Shown piece by piece: positions 35,101 to 44,000 of a stretch of 64,000 nucleotides of DNA (positions are counted from its first letter, which is position 1; each line of letters begins with the position of its first letter). The position numbers and the translations under genes were made by a program. The stretch comes from Candidatus Woesearchaeota archaeon (lineage in GTDB: Archaea > Nanobdellota > Nanobdellia > Woesearchaeales > UBA11576), in the NCBI GenBank assembly GCA_018675335.1, contig JABGYH010000007.1:372232-436231 (forward strand). Reading direction: 5' to 3'. Below the pieces are notes generated by a model. The model worked only from the letters and a program-made list of their open reading frames with translations, searched no databases and was not told the origin of the DNA.

Positions 35101-35497
35101 AACATTACTAATCAATGTTGATTTAGATTTAGAAGAATTAAAAGAATCAAATCACAAATTAATAATTAATGGCAAGATAATTGGAGAAAAGATAAATTAC
35201 CAAGATAATTTAGAAGTAATAATTACAAAAAAATCTAAAAGTTTTTGGAACTCATATTTATTTTTTTTAATTTTAGCATTAGTTTTTTTAGTTGCAATAA
35301 TTTTAGTTGTTGAACTAATTATTAGAAATAAAAAGAAAAAACAAATAGTTGAAAATAAACAAGATGAAATGGTTGAAGAAATTTTAAAAGTTAGCCAAAT
35401 AATGGACACAGTAGTGAAGAAAAAAACAACCAAAAAATTAACCAAAAAAACACCAACTAAAGAAAAAAGAACAACAATTGCACTCAACAAAAAATAA
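32174..35497 (+). CDS. Giant membrane-anchored protein with CARDB/NEW-type repeats
   Basis: The ATG at 32174 is preferred over an in-frame GTG nine bases earlier because GGTG lies at ribosome-binding distance. The 1107-residue protein has a signal peptide (about 10-27), and about five beta-sandwich domains with a recurring 'C-Y-D-Y' or 'EYSFEIYNTGKHTETYKLSF' pattern (about 30-560). Three further modules of Ig-like domain plus membrane helix follow, with helices near 565, 640, 800, 850 and 1015. The tail (about 1035-1107) is Lys/Thr-rich. Repeated phrases ITGEKIDYLENF and IIGEKINYQDNL show internal duplication. The likely role is at the cell surface. A TATA-like CATTTAAATAG lies at about 32124-32134. 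Confidence 0.8.
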   Translation: MSSKNILKYIIISLLILITLISAASALQEDFWAFSQQKDLNVCSCEVKENLIVVQNTGDIISSYSVSLAGEAQNWAITAPNFFIAEQGEKKSFNNFINIPCDARGEYELITKIQTTLGLEKELNQVLNVQNCKNIEILQKYEQKLEEGVCPCTPAEYSFEIYNTGKHTETYKLSFDQYSEYITLSTDLLILTPGEKQEVNAFVNLPCEIYGNQSIILTVLAKESGMQGISEINLDINKCYDYTILSQENYAVCQNAANQIDLNILNNAEFTNGYYLDIVGPEWVALTNETVALLPEETGSFNLLAIPTKEHNETYEVLVKSISSKGDELRNHTFLLTPENCYDYDLIFDSVQEDVSLYVVNGESEDNTVLIENKGTRDLEYNLIYEAPEWINLTKGTDGVLESGEFNEFNLESVTPETAKGDYLTKLTVTIHNLDNETRTNEILVGVKNSEDAYKIEFEQLNDDIAVDYNLTTHELIIRNNGIKKTKYVMGLDSSPWIKLDTYNLELAPGEGQIINLLIEPTEDVPEMLYKATLYVGVLGTEQEYNQEFFVQVGEKSLLNSEWLWLLLLLLLVLVIGLAGLLFKFSKKNKSDDYSELDETEFETEQKTTKRKTKKELDSVRYTGSYETAQQSKQSKWLKILLLILGIIFIIGIIAVGTYYGLQEVNNDSLNETITPESDINNSAIITQNTSSEKLVQTDLSELDTTNGKLIATNQTKINVPITIKNPTDKTAIFKIQSNNGWIQFDNSLVQINPNTTKTIDVTIIPDYEILKTQNFKVEIEGTITGEKIDYLENFSFEVTRAKKCYENIWFWLIAGIVALGVILLILHPIRKSLKKSREEQVKYKQTGNQLGIWKILIGISLVLIIILIVIGGVWKLGQINTANNQTQTNSTDFDTTSFEENIVTEQTSTEKLLKLDLNGYGSSGTINVENETDVEIKLIITNPTDKKAIFAIETQDNSWATPTESKIIVNENQTETLLINVDLDLEELKESNHKLIINGKIIGEKINYQDNLEVIITKKSKSFWNSYLFFLILALVFLVAIILVVELIIRNKKKKQIVENKQDEMVEEILKVSQIMDTVVKKKTTKKLTKKTPTKEKRTTIALNKK

Positions 35498-35533
35498 ATT
35501 ATTTTATTTTTCTATATTTATATTGAAAGAAAG

Positions 35534-35542
35534 CTTTAAAAA
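35534..35542 (+). promoter_or_regulatory. TATA box of the tRNA gene
   Basis: CTTTAAAAA, preceded by a purine-rich BRE-like stretch, lies 48 bases before the tRNA 5' end. This is a typical distance for archaeal tRNA promoters. Confidence 0.6.
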
Positions 35543-35589
35543 GAAGCTTTGAATTCTTGAAGACAATAGTCAGATACTTAAGTCTAAAT

Positions 35590-35756
35590 GGGGCTGTAGT
35601 ATAAACCTGTTAGTTATTACTAATAAGGGTACAACCTGGCTAGAATAGTCGGCTCCAATTTCGGAGCGATGAGACGTTAAGTCAATGACTGAAACTATTG
35701 GTATGTCGCTTTGATGAAGATACCGTCGGATTTGGGTTCAAATCCCAACAGCCCCA
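35590..35756 (+). tRNA. tRNA-Trp (CCA anticodon), interrupted by two apparent introns
   Basis: The acceptor GGGGCTG (35590-35596) pairs with CAGCCCC (35749-35755), followed by discriminator A. The T arm is TTGGG-TTCAAAT-CCCAA (35732-35748). Removing 29 bases from the D loop, flanked by a direct ACCTG repeat (35605-35609 and 35634-35638), restores a normal D loop with GG at 18-19. Removing 35659-35721 (63 bases) restores an anticodon arm GTCGG-CTCCAAA-CCGTC with anticodon CCA at 35655-35657. The result is a regular 75-base tRNA. Its one weak pair is T28-T42, and D-stem pair 12-23 is also mismatched. The exact splice points, and which ACCTG copy is lost, are inferred. Confidence 0.82.
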
Positions 35757-35847
35757 TATTTCATACTTCTAAAATAATATTATTAAAAAAAAAAGAAATT
35801 ATAATCTACTAATTTTAATGAATAAAATAAAAAAATAAAAATTAATT

Positions 35848-36291
35848 TTAAGCTGCATGAGCCTGAAGTTTTGGATCATGTAATTTTGAATCAACATTTG
35901 TTGCTAAATATAATGCTAATTCTCCAAGTAATACATAGTCAGATTTTATTAAATCAGATTTATCTAATTCACGTAATAATCTACTAACATGATTACCTTT
36001 TGAATCAAATTGACGCTGAGTTCCATAACTTAACAAAACATCTTGATTAAATGCACTTTGCACTGTTAAAGATAATCTTCTAGTTTTGTTATCATCATAG
36101 AAGTGATCTATTAATTCATCTTCTAAAACAAAATAATGATCTCCTTGTCTTGCATGATACTCATGTTTATATTGAATAGTACCTTCTGCAATTTCTTTTG
36201 TTTCATGTTCAACTAATTCAACAAAGTCTAGTTGTGACTTTTGAAACTTTTTAACAAGAGTTTCAAGAACTTCTGCTGGCATTTTTGCCAT
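35848..36291 (-). CDS. Hypothetical protein, 147 residues
   Basis: This soluble, charged protein has no recognised family. It opens AKMPAEVLETLVKKFQKSQL, has a central Tyr/His-rich region (YKHEYHARQGDHYFVLED) and ends in a helix and HDPKLQAHAA. The start ATG at 36291 is preceded by GGTGAT at the right distance. The gene has its own flanking A/T-rich spacers and stands alone between the tRNA and the exchanger gene. Confidence 0.7.
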   Translation of the reverse strand: MAKMPAEVLETLVKKFQKSQLDFVELVEHETKEIAEGTIQYKHEYHARQGDHYFVLEDELIDHFYDDNKTRRLSLTVQSAFNQDVLLSYGTQRQFDSKGNHVSRLLRELDKSDLIKSDYVLLGELALYLATNVDSKLHDPKLQAHAA

Positions 36292-36451
36292 TTTATGTCA
36301 TCACCTATTTAATATCACATGCAGATTAGAATTTAAACCTTATTAATCACATTTAGTGTTATTCCGCAATACACCTAATCAAAATACGGAAATTGAAAAA
36401 AAAAGCTTATTTGACCTATAATATTATTTAATTAACAATTAAAGTAATGAT

Positions 36452-37534
36452 TTATACAATAATTCCAAAGTAAATTAATGCTAAAAAACCAACATATCCC
36501 AAAAGAAATAACCCACCTTCAAACCGTTTAATTTGCCAACCAGACCGAATAAAAAGTAAAAGTAATAATGCAGTTGCAATCACAAATGAAAATGTGTATG
36601 TAAGGGTTGCTTGAGGTAAAATCGCAGGAGAAATTGCCATTGCAGACCCACCAACAAAAAGAATATTTGCTATATTACTACCTAAAATGTTCCCTACAAC
36701 CATATCACCAAGACCTTTTTTAGCAGCTACAACACACACAGATAATTCAGGAAGAGATGTACCAAGTGCAACTAAAGTTAACCCAACAACACCACCAGTA
36801 ACACCAAAAAACTCTGCAAACCAAGTAGCTTCACGAATAAAAAAGTTAGCACCTAGAATAATTCCGACACAACTACCCAAAATAATTAAGAATTCATGCC
36901 AAAAATCAGATTTTTTCAAGTTAATTTGTCTTTCTTTATTTTCTTTATCATGAATTTTTTCAGGATCTTTTTTTGAAATAATAATATATAGATCTTTAAC
37001 GAATTTGACATTTAAAAAATAAACTAAGAACTTTTCAAAATTTTGTTGTGTTGATTTGCCAAGTCTACTTTGAGAAACATATATTAAATATGCAAAAAAC
37101 ATCAAAATCATAATAAATCCTATAATTCTAATTATAACTGGATGAGCTATCACAAAATCAAATCTTGCACTTACAAGTAACCAATAAAACAATATACTAG
37201 AAAAAATCATAATCATACCATCACGATCTAACATTTCTCTTGTAGTCTTTAAATTAGCAAATAAAGCTGAAACTCCTAAAATTAACAAAATATTTGCAAT
37301 ATTACTACCAAGAACGTTTCCTACAGCCATTCCTGCTTGTCCTTGAATTGATGCAATTAATGAAGATGCAAATTCAGGAAGAGAGGTTCCAATTGCAACT
37401 AGAGTTAAACCAATAACTAAATCAGAAACTCCAAGAAGTTTTGCAATCTTTGATGAACCATCAACAAATAAGTCTGCGCTTTTAATAAGAACATATGATG
37501 CTATGATTAATATTATTATATGAACTAGTAACAT
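36452..37534 (-). CDS. Sodium/calcium exchanger family protein (CaCA, YrbG-type)
   Basis: The 360-residue protein has about ten membrane helices in two homologous halves. Each half carries the family's alpha repeat: GTSLPEFASSLIASIQGQ with GNVLGSNIANILLILG in the first, and GTSLPELSVCVVAAKKG with GNILGSNIANILFVGG in the second. A charged cytoplasmic loop (about 165-205) separates the halves. Such proteins exchange calcium or other cations for sodium or protons across the membrane. The gene is divergent from orc1. The 600 bases between them form the replication origin. Confidence 0.95.
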   Translation of the reverse strand: MLLVHIIILIIASYVLIKSADLFVDGSSKIAKLLGVSDLVIGLTLVAIGTSLPEFASSLIASIQGQAGMAVGNVLGSNIANILLILGVSALFANLKTTREMLDRDGMIMIFSSILFYWLLVSARFDFVIAHPVIIRIIGFIMILMFFAYLIYVSQSRLGKSTQQNFEKFLVYFLNVKFVKDLYIIISKKDPEKIHDKENKERQINLKKSDFWHEFLIILGSCVGIILGANFFIREATWFAEFFGVTGGVVGLTLVALGTSLPELSVCVVAAKKGLGDMVVGNILGSNIANILFVGGSAMAISPAILPQATLTYTFSFVIATALLLLLFIRSGWQIKRFEGGLFLLGYVGFLALIYFGIIV

Positions 37535-37716
37535 GGAAAAAATAAAGAAATATTTAGGTATTTAAACTTATTTATTTGAAACTGCGTCGATTGCTTAAAT
37601 ATATGGGATCACCCACTTAATTTTAATATGACCAAATAAATTTTTAATAAATTGAATTGATTTTGCTATTTAAGGTATAAATTAGTATTCTAAATTCTTT
37701 ATTTATAAATGCTGTT

Positions 37717-37738
37717 ACCCCTTGATTTCTCATGGAAC
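37717..37738 (-). promoter_or_regulatory. Origin recognition box 1
   Basis: Read on the minus strand, it is GTTCCA, TGAGAAA, TCAAGGGGT. It keeps the GTTCCA, GAAA and AAGGGGT blocks of the usual archaeal ORB. Confidence 0.8.
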
Positions 37739-37750
37739 TTGTGTAGTAAC

Positions 37751-37761
37751 GGAAACAAAGG
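37751..37761 (+). promoter_or_regulatory. Half-site resembling the right half of an ORB
   Basis: GGAAACAAAGG equals the right half of the archaeal ORB consensus. The left TTCCA half and the last G of the G-run are missing. It could be a weaker Orc1 site. Confidence 0.35.
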
Positions 37762-37854
37762 AAATAAAGGAATAATAAGTATATAAAGTATAAAAAGAGA
37801 AGTTTTGATTTTTTTTGCAAAAGAAATTGAGGTTTGATTTTTTTTTATTTTCTA

Positions 37855-37920
37855 TATTGAAAATTATTATATATTATATATATTATAGAATACATTATAT
37901 ATTATTATTATAGTACGTTT
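37855..37920. other. A/T-only core, probable DNA-unwinding element
   Basis: Except for a handful of bases this stretch is pure A and T, with repeated TATATTAT runs. It lies between the inverted ORBs, where the duplex is expected to melt first. Confidence 0.6.
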
Positions 37921-38006
37921 TTTTCTGTTTTTTTGAGTTTAAACTTAGCAATATCTTACTAAATAACTAAAAATAACAGTTTAAGTGGTTTTTTATTATA
38001 TTAAGG

Positions 38007-38028
38007 GTTCCATAGGAAATGGAGGGGT
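38007..38028 (+). promoter_or_regulatory. Origin recognition box 2
   Basis: GTTCCA, TAGGAAA, TGGAGGGGT: it keeps all conserved blocks of the archaeal ORB and is inverted relative to box 1. Confidence 0.85.
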
Positions 38029-38135
38029 CAGAGTTAATTCATTTTTTATTTAAAAATCACTGAGTTATTTGTTTTTAACATTTTCAGCACTTCTAAATGG
38101 TGGTTTTCAGGATAATTATAAATGAAAAAGCTTTT

Positions 38136-38157
38136 AAACCTCCATTTCTTCTGGAAA
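38136..38157 (-). promoter_or_regulatory. Origin recognition box 3, overlapping the orc1 core promoter
   Basis: On the minus strand it reads TTTCCA, GAAGAAA, TGGAGGTTT, sharing GAAATGGAGG with box 2. The likely orc1 TATA element (CTTTTAAAC, 38131-38139) overlaps its left end, and the ATG lies five bases past its right end. Orc1 binding here would therefore block orc1 transcription. Confidence 0.55.
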
Positions 38158-38161
38158 TATT

Positions 38162-39364
38162 ATGGAAAAAAAGGGGATAGCCGATTTTTTTGAAGAATTC
38201 TTAGAGAAAGAACCTTTATTTAAGGAAAAAGCTAGTCTACAAGCTAATTATACTCCAGAAAACATTCCCCATAGAGATGAACAAATAAGACACATCGCAA
38301 AGATTTTAGCACCTAGTCTTCGTTTGGAAAAACCATCCAATATTTTTTTATATGGTAAAACTGGAACTGGTAAAACATTATCTGTAAAACATATAACCAA
38401 TAAAATGCAACAAGTAGCTGCAAAAAATAATTTAGCGCTTAAAATAATATATGTTAATTGCAAACTTAAAAAAATAGCAGATACTGAATATAGGTTAATT
38501 GCTCAATTAATTAATGAATTTGGACGAGAAATACCTGCAACAGGACTTCCAACAGATGAAGTATACAAAATATTTTATTCAACAATTGACAAAGAAAAGC
38601 AATTAGTTTTATTAATACTTGATGAAATAGATCAATTAGTTAAAAAAACAGGAGATGAAATACTTTATAATTTTACTCGAATCAATGCAGAATTCAAAAA
38701 TGCACAAATTTCTTTGATTGGAATATCTAATGATCTAATATTTATTAATCATGTAGATCCGCGAGTCAAATCAAGTTTAAGTGAAGAAGAATTAGTTTTT
38801 CCACCATATAACGCAATACAATTACAAGATATTTTACGAAATAGATCTAAAGAAGCATTCAAAGATGGTGTTTTAGAAACTGGTTTGATAGAAAAATGTG
38901 CTGCATATGCTGCAAGAGAACATGGGGATGCCAGGCGTGCATTAGAACTTTTACGAGTTGCAGGTGAAATTGCTGAACGTGAAGGTGAAACTCTTGTTAA
39001 AATTGCACATTTAGATATTGCTGAAGATAAAATTGAGAAAGATCGAATGATAGATATTGTTAGAACTCAACCAAAACAGTTCCAAGCAACATTATATGCC
39101 ATAATGAGTCTTGATAGTCGCAAAAATATTTTTACTGGAGATATTTATGAAGTATATCAAAAAGTTTGTGGACTTATTGGTCAAAGACCATTAACGCAAA
39201 GAAGAATATCTGATATTATTGCCGAGCTTGATATGATTGGAATGATAAATGCAAAAATAATTTCAAAAGGAAGATATGGTAGAACGCGTGAAATTACTAT
39301 GAGTCTTCCTAAAAATGTTGAAATTAGTGTTAAAACCATTCTAAAAAAAGAATTAGATTTGTAA
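38162..39364 (+). CDS. orc1: Orc1/Cdc6 replication initiator
   Basis: The 400-residue protein has the AAA+ core with Walker A GKTGTGKT (about 63-70), Walker B LILDEIDQL (about 151-159), the sensor region VKSSLSEEELVFPPY, and sensor 2 in EHGDARRALELLR. A C-terminal winged helix (about 300-400) binds origin DNA. It recognises ORBs and loads MCM, encoded at 16637. The TATA element lies about 27 bases before the ATG, so the message is probably leaderless. The polymerase D genes follow in the same direction. Confidence 0.98.
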   Translation: MEKKGIADFFEEFLEKEPLFKEKASLQANYTPENIPHRDEQIRHIAKILAPSLRLEKPSNIFLYGKTGTGKTLSVKHITNKMQQVAAKNNLALKIIYVNCKLKKIADTEYRLIAQLINEFGREIPATGLPTDEVYKIFYSTIDKEKQLVLLILDEIDQLVKKTGDEILYNFTRINAEFKNAQISLIGISNDLIFINHVDPRVKSSLSEEELVFPPYNAIQLQDILRNRSKEAFKDGVLETGLIEKCAAYAAREHGDARRALELLRVAGEIAEREGETLVKIAHLDIAEDKIEKDRMIDIVRTQPKQFQATLYAIMSLDSRKNIFTGDIYEVYQKVCGLIGQRPLTQRRISDIIAELDMIGMINAKIISKGRYGRTREITMSLPKNVEISVKTILKKELDL

Positions 39365-39424
39365 TTCTTTAAAATTTAAATATTTTATATTCATTATTTT
39401 TTAAATGAATATTATACTTTTAAA

Positions 39425-41023
39425 ATGACAAATGCAGATGAATTAGTAAAAAAAAAAGAAATTGTGAAACTTTTACTAGCTCGCGGAATAATGGTCAATA
39501 AGGACGTAATGGATAAAATAAATAATTTAGATAACTATGATCAATTCTTAACTGATTTTGAAAAAAATCTTTATCAATTACATTTATCTGAAATTGATTT
39601 AGTTAATTCACATAAGTTATCTAAGTCAGCTTCTGAATCGGATAATAAATCAAATTCAAGTTCTAATACTAATAATTCTTCAAGTTCTACTAATGTAACT
39701 AAGTCTAGTTCTGAAAAACCTGCATATGATAAAACACCTCTTGTTTCTGAAGGAATGGTAAAAATAATAAGTTCATATAATAATCCACCAAAAAAAAGAG
39801 AAGTTAAAGATTTTGTATCATATTTTTCTGAACGATATAAAACTCTTAGAAAAATATTGCTTAACAGAAAGGAACTAATGGGTGCAACATCAATAAATAA
39901 ATTAAAATTAAAACAAGAACGAGATAAAGTGGCAATAATTGGGCTTATTACTGATAAAAAAGAAACAAAAAATGGAAATATAATTTTTGAACTTGAAGAT
40001 TTAACAGGAAGATTTAAAGTATTAATTTCAAAAAATAAATCAGAACAATTAATTGCAGCAAAAGATTGTGTTCTTGACGAATGTGTTGGTGTTGAAGGTA
40101 ATTTAGGTAATAATATTATATTTGCAAATTCACTCATTTTTCCAGATATTCCAATATACAAAGAAGTAAAAAAATCACCTGAAGAAAGTTATGCTATATT
40201 TATTGGTGATTTACATTTCGGATCCAAATATTTTTTACATGAAGCATTTGATAAATTTTTGAATTGGATGCGAGTTGAACATGGAAGTGAAAACCAACGA
40301 GAAATTGCTCGAAAAGTTAAATATTTATTTATTGTTGGAGATGTTGTTGAAGGAGTTGGAATTTATCCTGGACAAGATAATGATCTTGAAATAACTGATA
40401 TTTACGAACAATATTCTGAATTTTCAAGACAAATAGCAAAAATTCCCAAGCACATAAAAATTATAATAATCCCTGGAAATCACGACGCTATGAGAATTGC
40501 AGAACCCCAACCTCCAATATATCAAGATTATGCTGAAGCATTATATGAACTTGAAAATGCAGTTATTGTATCAAGTCCTTCAATTGTTAATATTGATAGC
40601 ACACCTGATTTTGTAGGTTTTAATGTTTTAATGTATCATGGATTTAGTTTTATTTATTATGCTGATGCAATTGAGCGAATAAGAAGTCTTGGAGGGCAAG
40701 AAAGAGTAGATTTAATAATGGAATTTTTACTTAAGCGAAGACATCTTGCACCAACACACAAATCAACATTATATCTTCCTGATGTTGACAAAGATTATTT
40801 AGTAATTGAATCAGTTCCCGATTTTTTTATTTCAGGACATATACATAGAGTTTCAGCATCCAATTATCGTGGAGTTACAATGCTTAATTGTAGTTGTTGG
40901 CTTGCAACTACTGATTATCAAGAAAAGTTAGGTTTAAAACCACAACCTGGACGAGTAACAATCGTTAATTTACAAACAAGAAAAGCAAAAATTTTGAAAT
41001 TTTCAGGAGATGAACATTTATGA
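39425..41023 (+). CDS. dp1: DNA polymerase D small subunit (DP1, proofreading exonuclease)
   Basis: The 532-residue protein has an N-terminal helical domain, a Ser/Asn/Thr-rich linker (about 65-105), an OB-fold region (about 165-245) and a calcineurin-like phosphoesterase. The metal motifs of the latter are GDLHFGS (about 261), GDVVEGVG (about 305), PGNHD (about 350) and GHIHR (about 472). All catalytic residues needed for 3'-5' proofreading appear intact. Its stop overlaps the dp2 start (ATGA). DP1 and DP2 form the main replicative polymerase of most archaea outside Crenarchaeota. Confidence 0.97.
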   Translation: MTNADELVKKKEIVKLLLARGIMVNKDVMDKINNLDNYDQFLTDFEKNLYQLHLSEIDLVNSHKLSKSASESDNKSNSSSNTNNSSSSTNVTKSSSEKPAYDKTPLVSEGMVKIISSYNNPPKKREVKDFVSYFSERYKTLRKILLNRKELMGATSINKLKLKQERDKVAIIGLITDKKETKNGNIIFELEDLTGRFKVLISKNKSEQLIAAKDCVLDECVGVEGNLGNNIIFANSLIFPDIPIYKEVKKSPEESYAIFIGDLHFGSKYFLHEAFDKFLNWMRVEHGSENQREIARKVKYLFIVGDVVEGVGIYPGQDNDLEITDIYEQYSEFSRQIAKIPKHIKIIIIPGNHDAMRIAEPQPPIYQDYAEALYELENAVIVSSPSIVNIDSTPDFVGFNVLMYHGFSFIYYADAIERIRSLGGQERVDLIMEFLLKRRHLAPTHKSTLYLPDVDKDYLVIESVPDFFISGHIHRVSASNYRGVTMLNCSCWLATTDYQEKLGLKPQPGRVTIVNLQTRKAKILKFSGDEHL

Positions 41024-44000
41024 CTGTCGCATCAAGCGAAATGCAAGAATATTTTGATTCTATGAAAAAGATATTGTTAAATGAGTATGCACTAGCAAAT
41101 AAAGCAAGACTTATGGGAATAGACCCTGATACTAAAGTTGAAGTTCAATTAGCAGAAACTATGGCTGAGCGAGTAGTAGGTCTTATTTCAGTTCTTGCAC
41201 CACAAATAGTTGGAAGTGGAGTGGATAAAAGAATTCAAGAATTAGAAGCAGAATATAGTGCTCTTGATTGGAGAGTTGCACTACAAATTGCACTTGAAGT
41301 TGCACAAGAAAAATTTTGTAAATTTAAAGATAAACGAGAAGCAATAGAAGTTGGAATAAGAGTAGGATTCGCATATGGTACTGTTGGAGTTGTAAGTTCG
41401 CCTATAGAGGGATTAGTAAATGTAGAAATCAAAAAAAGATTTGATGGTAAAGGAGAATATTTTTGTTTAAATTATTCAGGCCCTATTAGGAATGCAGGAG
41501 GTACTGCTGCTAGTTGGTCAGTAATTATTGCTGATTACGTACGAAAAAATATGGGATATGCAGAATATGATCCGACTGATGATGAAGCAAAAAGATGTTT
41601 TACTGAAATATCCGATTATCATGAGCGAGTTACCAATTTACAATATTTTCCAAGTAAAGAAGAATCATTATTTATCGTAAAAAATGTTCCTGTAGAAATA
41701 AGTGGAGATCCTAGCGAGAAAATAGAAGTTTCAAATCAAAAAGATCTCTCTCGAATTCCCACTAATTTTATTCGTAGTGGATATTGTTTAATTCATAGTA
41801 GTTGCATCCCATTAAAAGCACCAAAACTGTGGAAACAATTAAATGCGTGGGGTAAAGATTTTGGGATGGAACATTGGGGATTTTTAGAAGAATTTTTGAA
41901 AATTCAAAAAGAAGCAAAATCAAAAGGTGCCAAAGCAAAATCAAGCGGGGATAAAAAAGAAAAAATTAAACCTGATTTCACATACATTAAAGATTTAGTT
42001 GCAGGAAGGCCAATACTTGGACATCCTTTACGAAATGGAGCTTTTAGATTAAGATACGGGCGAGCAAGAACGTCGGGATATAGTGCCCAAAGTATTCATC
42101 CTGCAACCATGCATGTTCTTCGAGATTATATTGCTATTGGAACACAACTTAAAGTAGAACGGCCAGGAAAAGGTGCAACATATACTCCTTGTGACGTAAT
42201 TGAAGGACCAATTGTAAAATTAAATGATGGTAGCGTCGTTAGATTAAATTCAGAATCAGAAGCAAAAAAAGTCAAAAAAGATTTTGTTGAAATATTATAT
42301 TTGGGAGATGTATTGATTAATTATGGTGATTTTTTTGATCGTGCACATCCATTAGTTCCTGCAGGATATTGTGAAGAATGGTGGATTCAAGAACTCGAAA
42401 AATCTGCAGTAAATATGTTAGGATCACTTGATTATGAAAAAATGCACGAATATACAGGAATTCCTGCAGAATTTTTTCAAAAAATAATAAAAAATCCATT
42501 TATTAGAAATATAAATTCTGAGACTTCAATAAAATTATCTCAAACATTTGAAATTCCATTACATCCGCGATTCACATATCACTGGAACTCTATAACTAAA
42601 AAAGAATTTATTGAACTTATGAATTGGCTTGTTAAAATAAAAATAGAAAAAGAAGGAGAAAAAACATTAAAAGGAATTTTATTTATTGAAGCAGCTCCCA
42701 AAAGATTACTTGAAATTGTTGGAATTCCACATATAGTTTCCGCAAATGAATACGCAGTTTTAGATAAAGATCACACACAAATACTATGGTATTTTATTAA
42801 AAATTATATGGAAAATAAAATTCAAATGAGTCAGTGGATAGAACTAGAAGAAAATGCAGAACGTGGCGTTAATGGACTCATAAATAATTTCTCAAAAATA
42901 TTTTTGAGAGATAAAAATGGAACATTTATAGGAAGTCGTATGGGACGCCCCGAAAAAGCTAAAATGCGAAAATTAATTGGGAGTCCTCACGTATTATTTC
43001 CAATTGGAGAAGAAGGTGGACGACTTAAATGTTTTCAATCAGCACTAGACGCTGGAAAAGTAACTGCAGATTTTCCAACATATGAATGTACTGGTTGTGG
43101 GCATAAAACCGTACTTACTATGTGCGAGAAATGCTGGGCATTGACTGTAAGAAAATATACTTGTTCTATTTGTGGTGAAATTGATGAATCAGAATGTCCC
43201 AAACATGGAAAAACTCAAGCTTACAAAAAACAAGAAATACCAATTAAAGATATTTTTCAAAGCATGCTTAAAAAACTTGGAACTAGAACATATCCTGATT
43301 TAATTAAAGGTGTTCGCGAAACAAGAAATAGAGATAGAACACCTGAGCACATAATTAAAGGAATATTAAGAGCAATACATAAAATTCATGTAAATAAAGA
43401 AGGAACTATAAGATATGATGCAAGTGAATTACCACTAACTCATTTTAAACCAAAAGAAATATTTGTAAGTGTTGACAAATTAGTAAGTTTAGGATATACT
43501 AAAGATATTTATGGAAAAGAATTAACTAATGAAAATCAAATACTGGAAATAAAACCTCAAGATGTTGTACTTCCTTGTTGTCCTGATAGTCCTGATGAAG
43601 CATGTGATACAATATTATTTAGGACAACAAAATTTATTGATGATTTATTAGTTCGCGTATATGGTCAAGAACCGTATTATAATTTAAGATCAAAAGAAGA
43701 ACTAGTTGGACATTTAATTATTGGACTCGCACCACACACAAGTGCAGGAATTTTGGGAAGAATAATTGGATTTTCAAAAACGCAAGGATTTTTAGCACAT
43801 CCTTATATGCACGCTGCAATGAGGCGAGATACTGATGGGGATGAGAGTTGTTTATTTTTGTGTTTAGATGCATTTTTAAATTTTTCAAAAAGATATTTAC
43901 CTTCTTCTAGGGGATCTACGATGGATGCACCTCTAGTTTTAACAACAGTACTTATTCCATCAGAAGTAGATGATATGGTATTTAACATGGATATAGTTGG

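Larger units (their letters stand above)
37717..38157. other. Chromosomal replication origin (oriC) with origin recognition boxes
   Basis: Three ORB-like sites, one half-site and a very A/T-rich core lie directly upstream of orc1. The two strongest ORBs are inverted, with their TTCCA ends facing the A/T core and G-runs outward. This is the arrangement known at Pyrococcus and Sulfolobus origins. The orc1-DP1-DP2 gene order downstream matches that around the Pyrococcus origin. Confidence 0.85.

Noticed and set aside
35650-35668. Hairpin GCTCC-AATTTC-GGAGC as the tRNA anticodon arm
   Set aside because: The loop has six bases and does not allow U33 and a normal anticodon, and the rest of the molecule then fails to fold. 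The split arm with anticodon CCA gives a complete tRNA.
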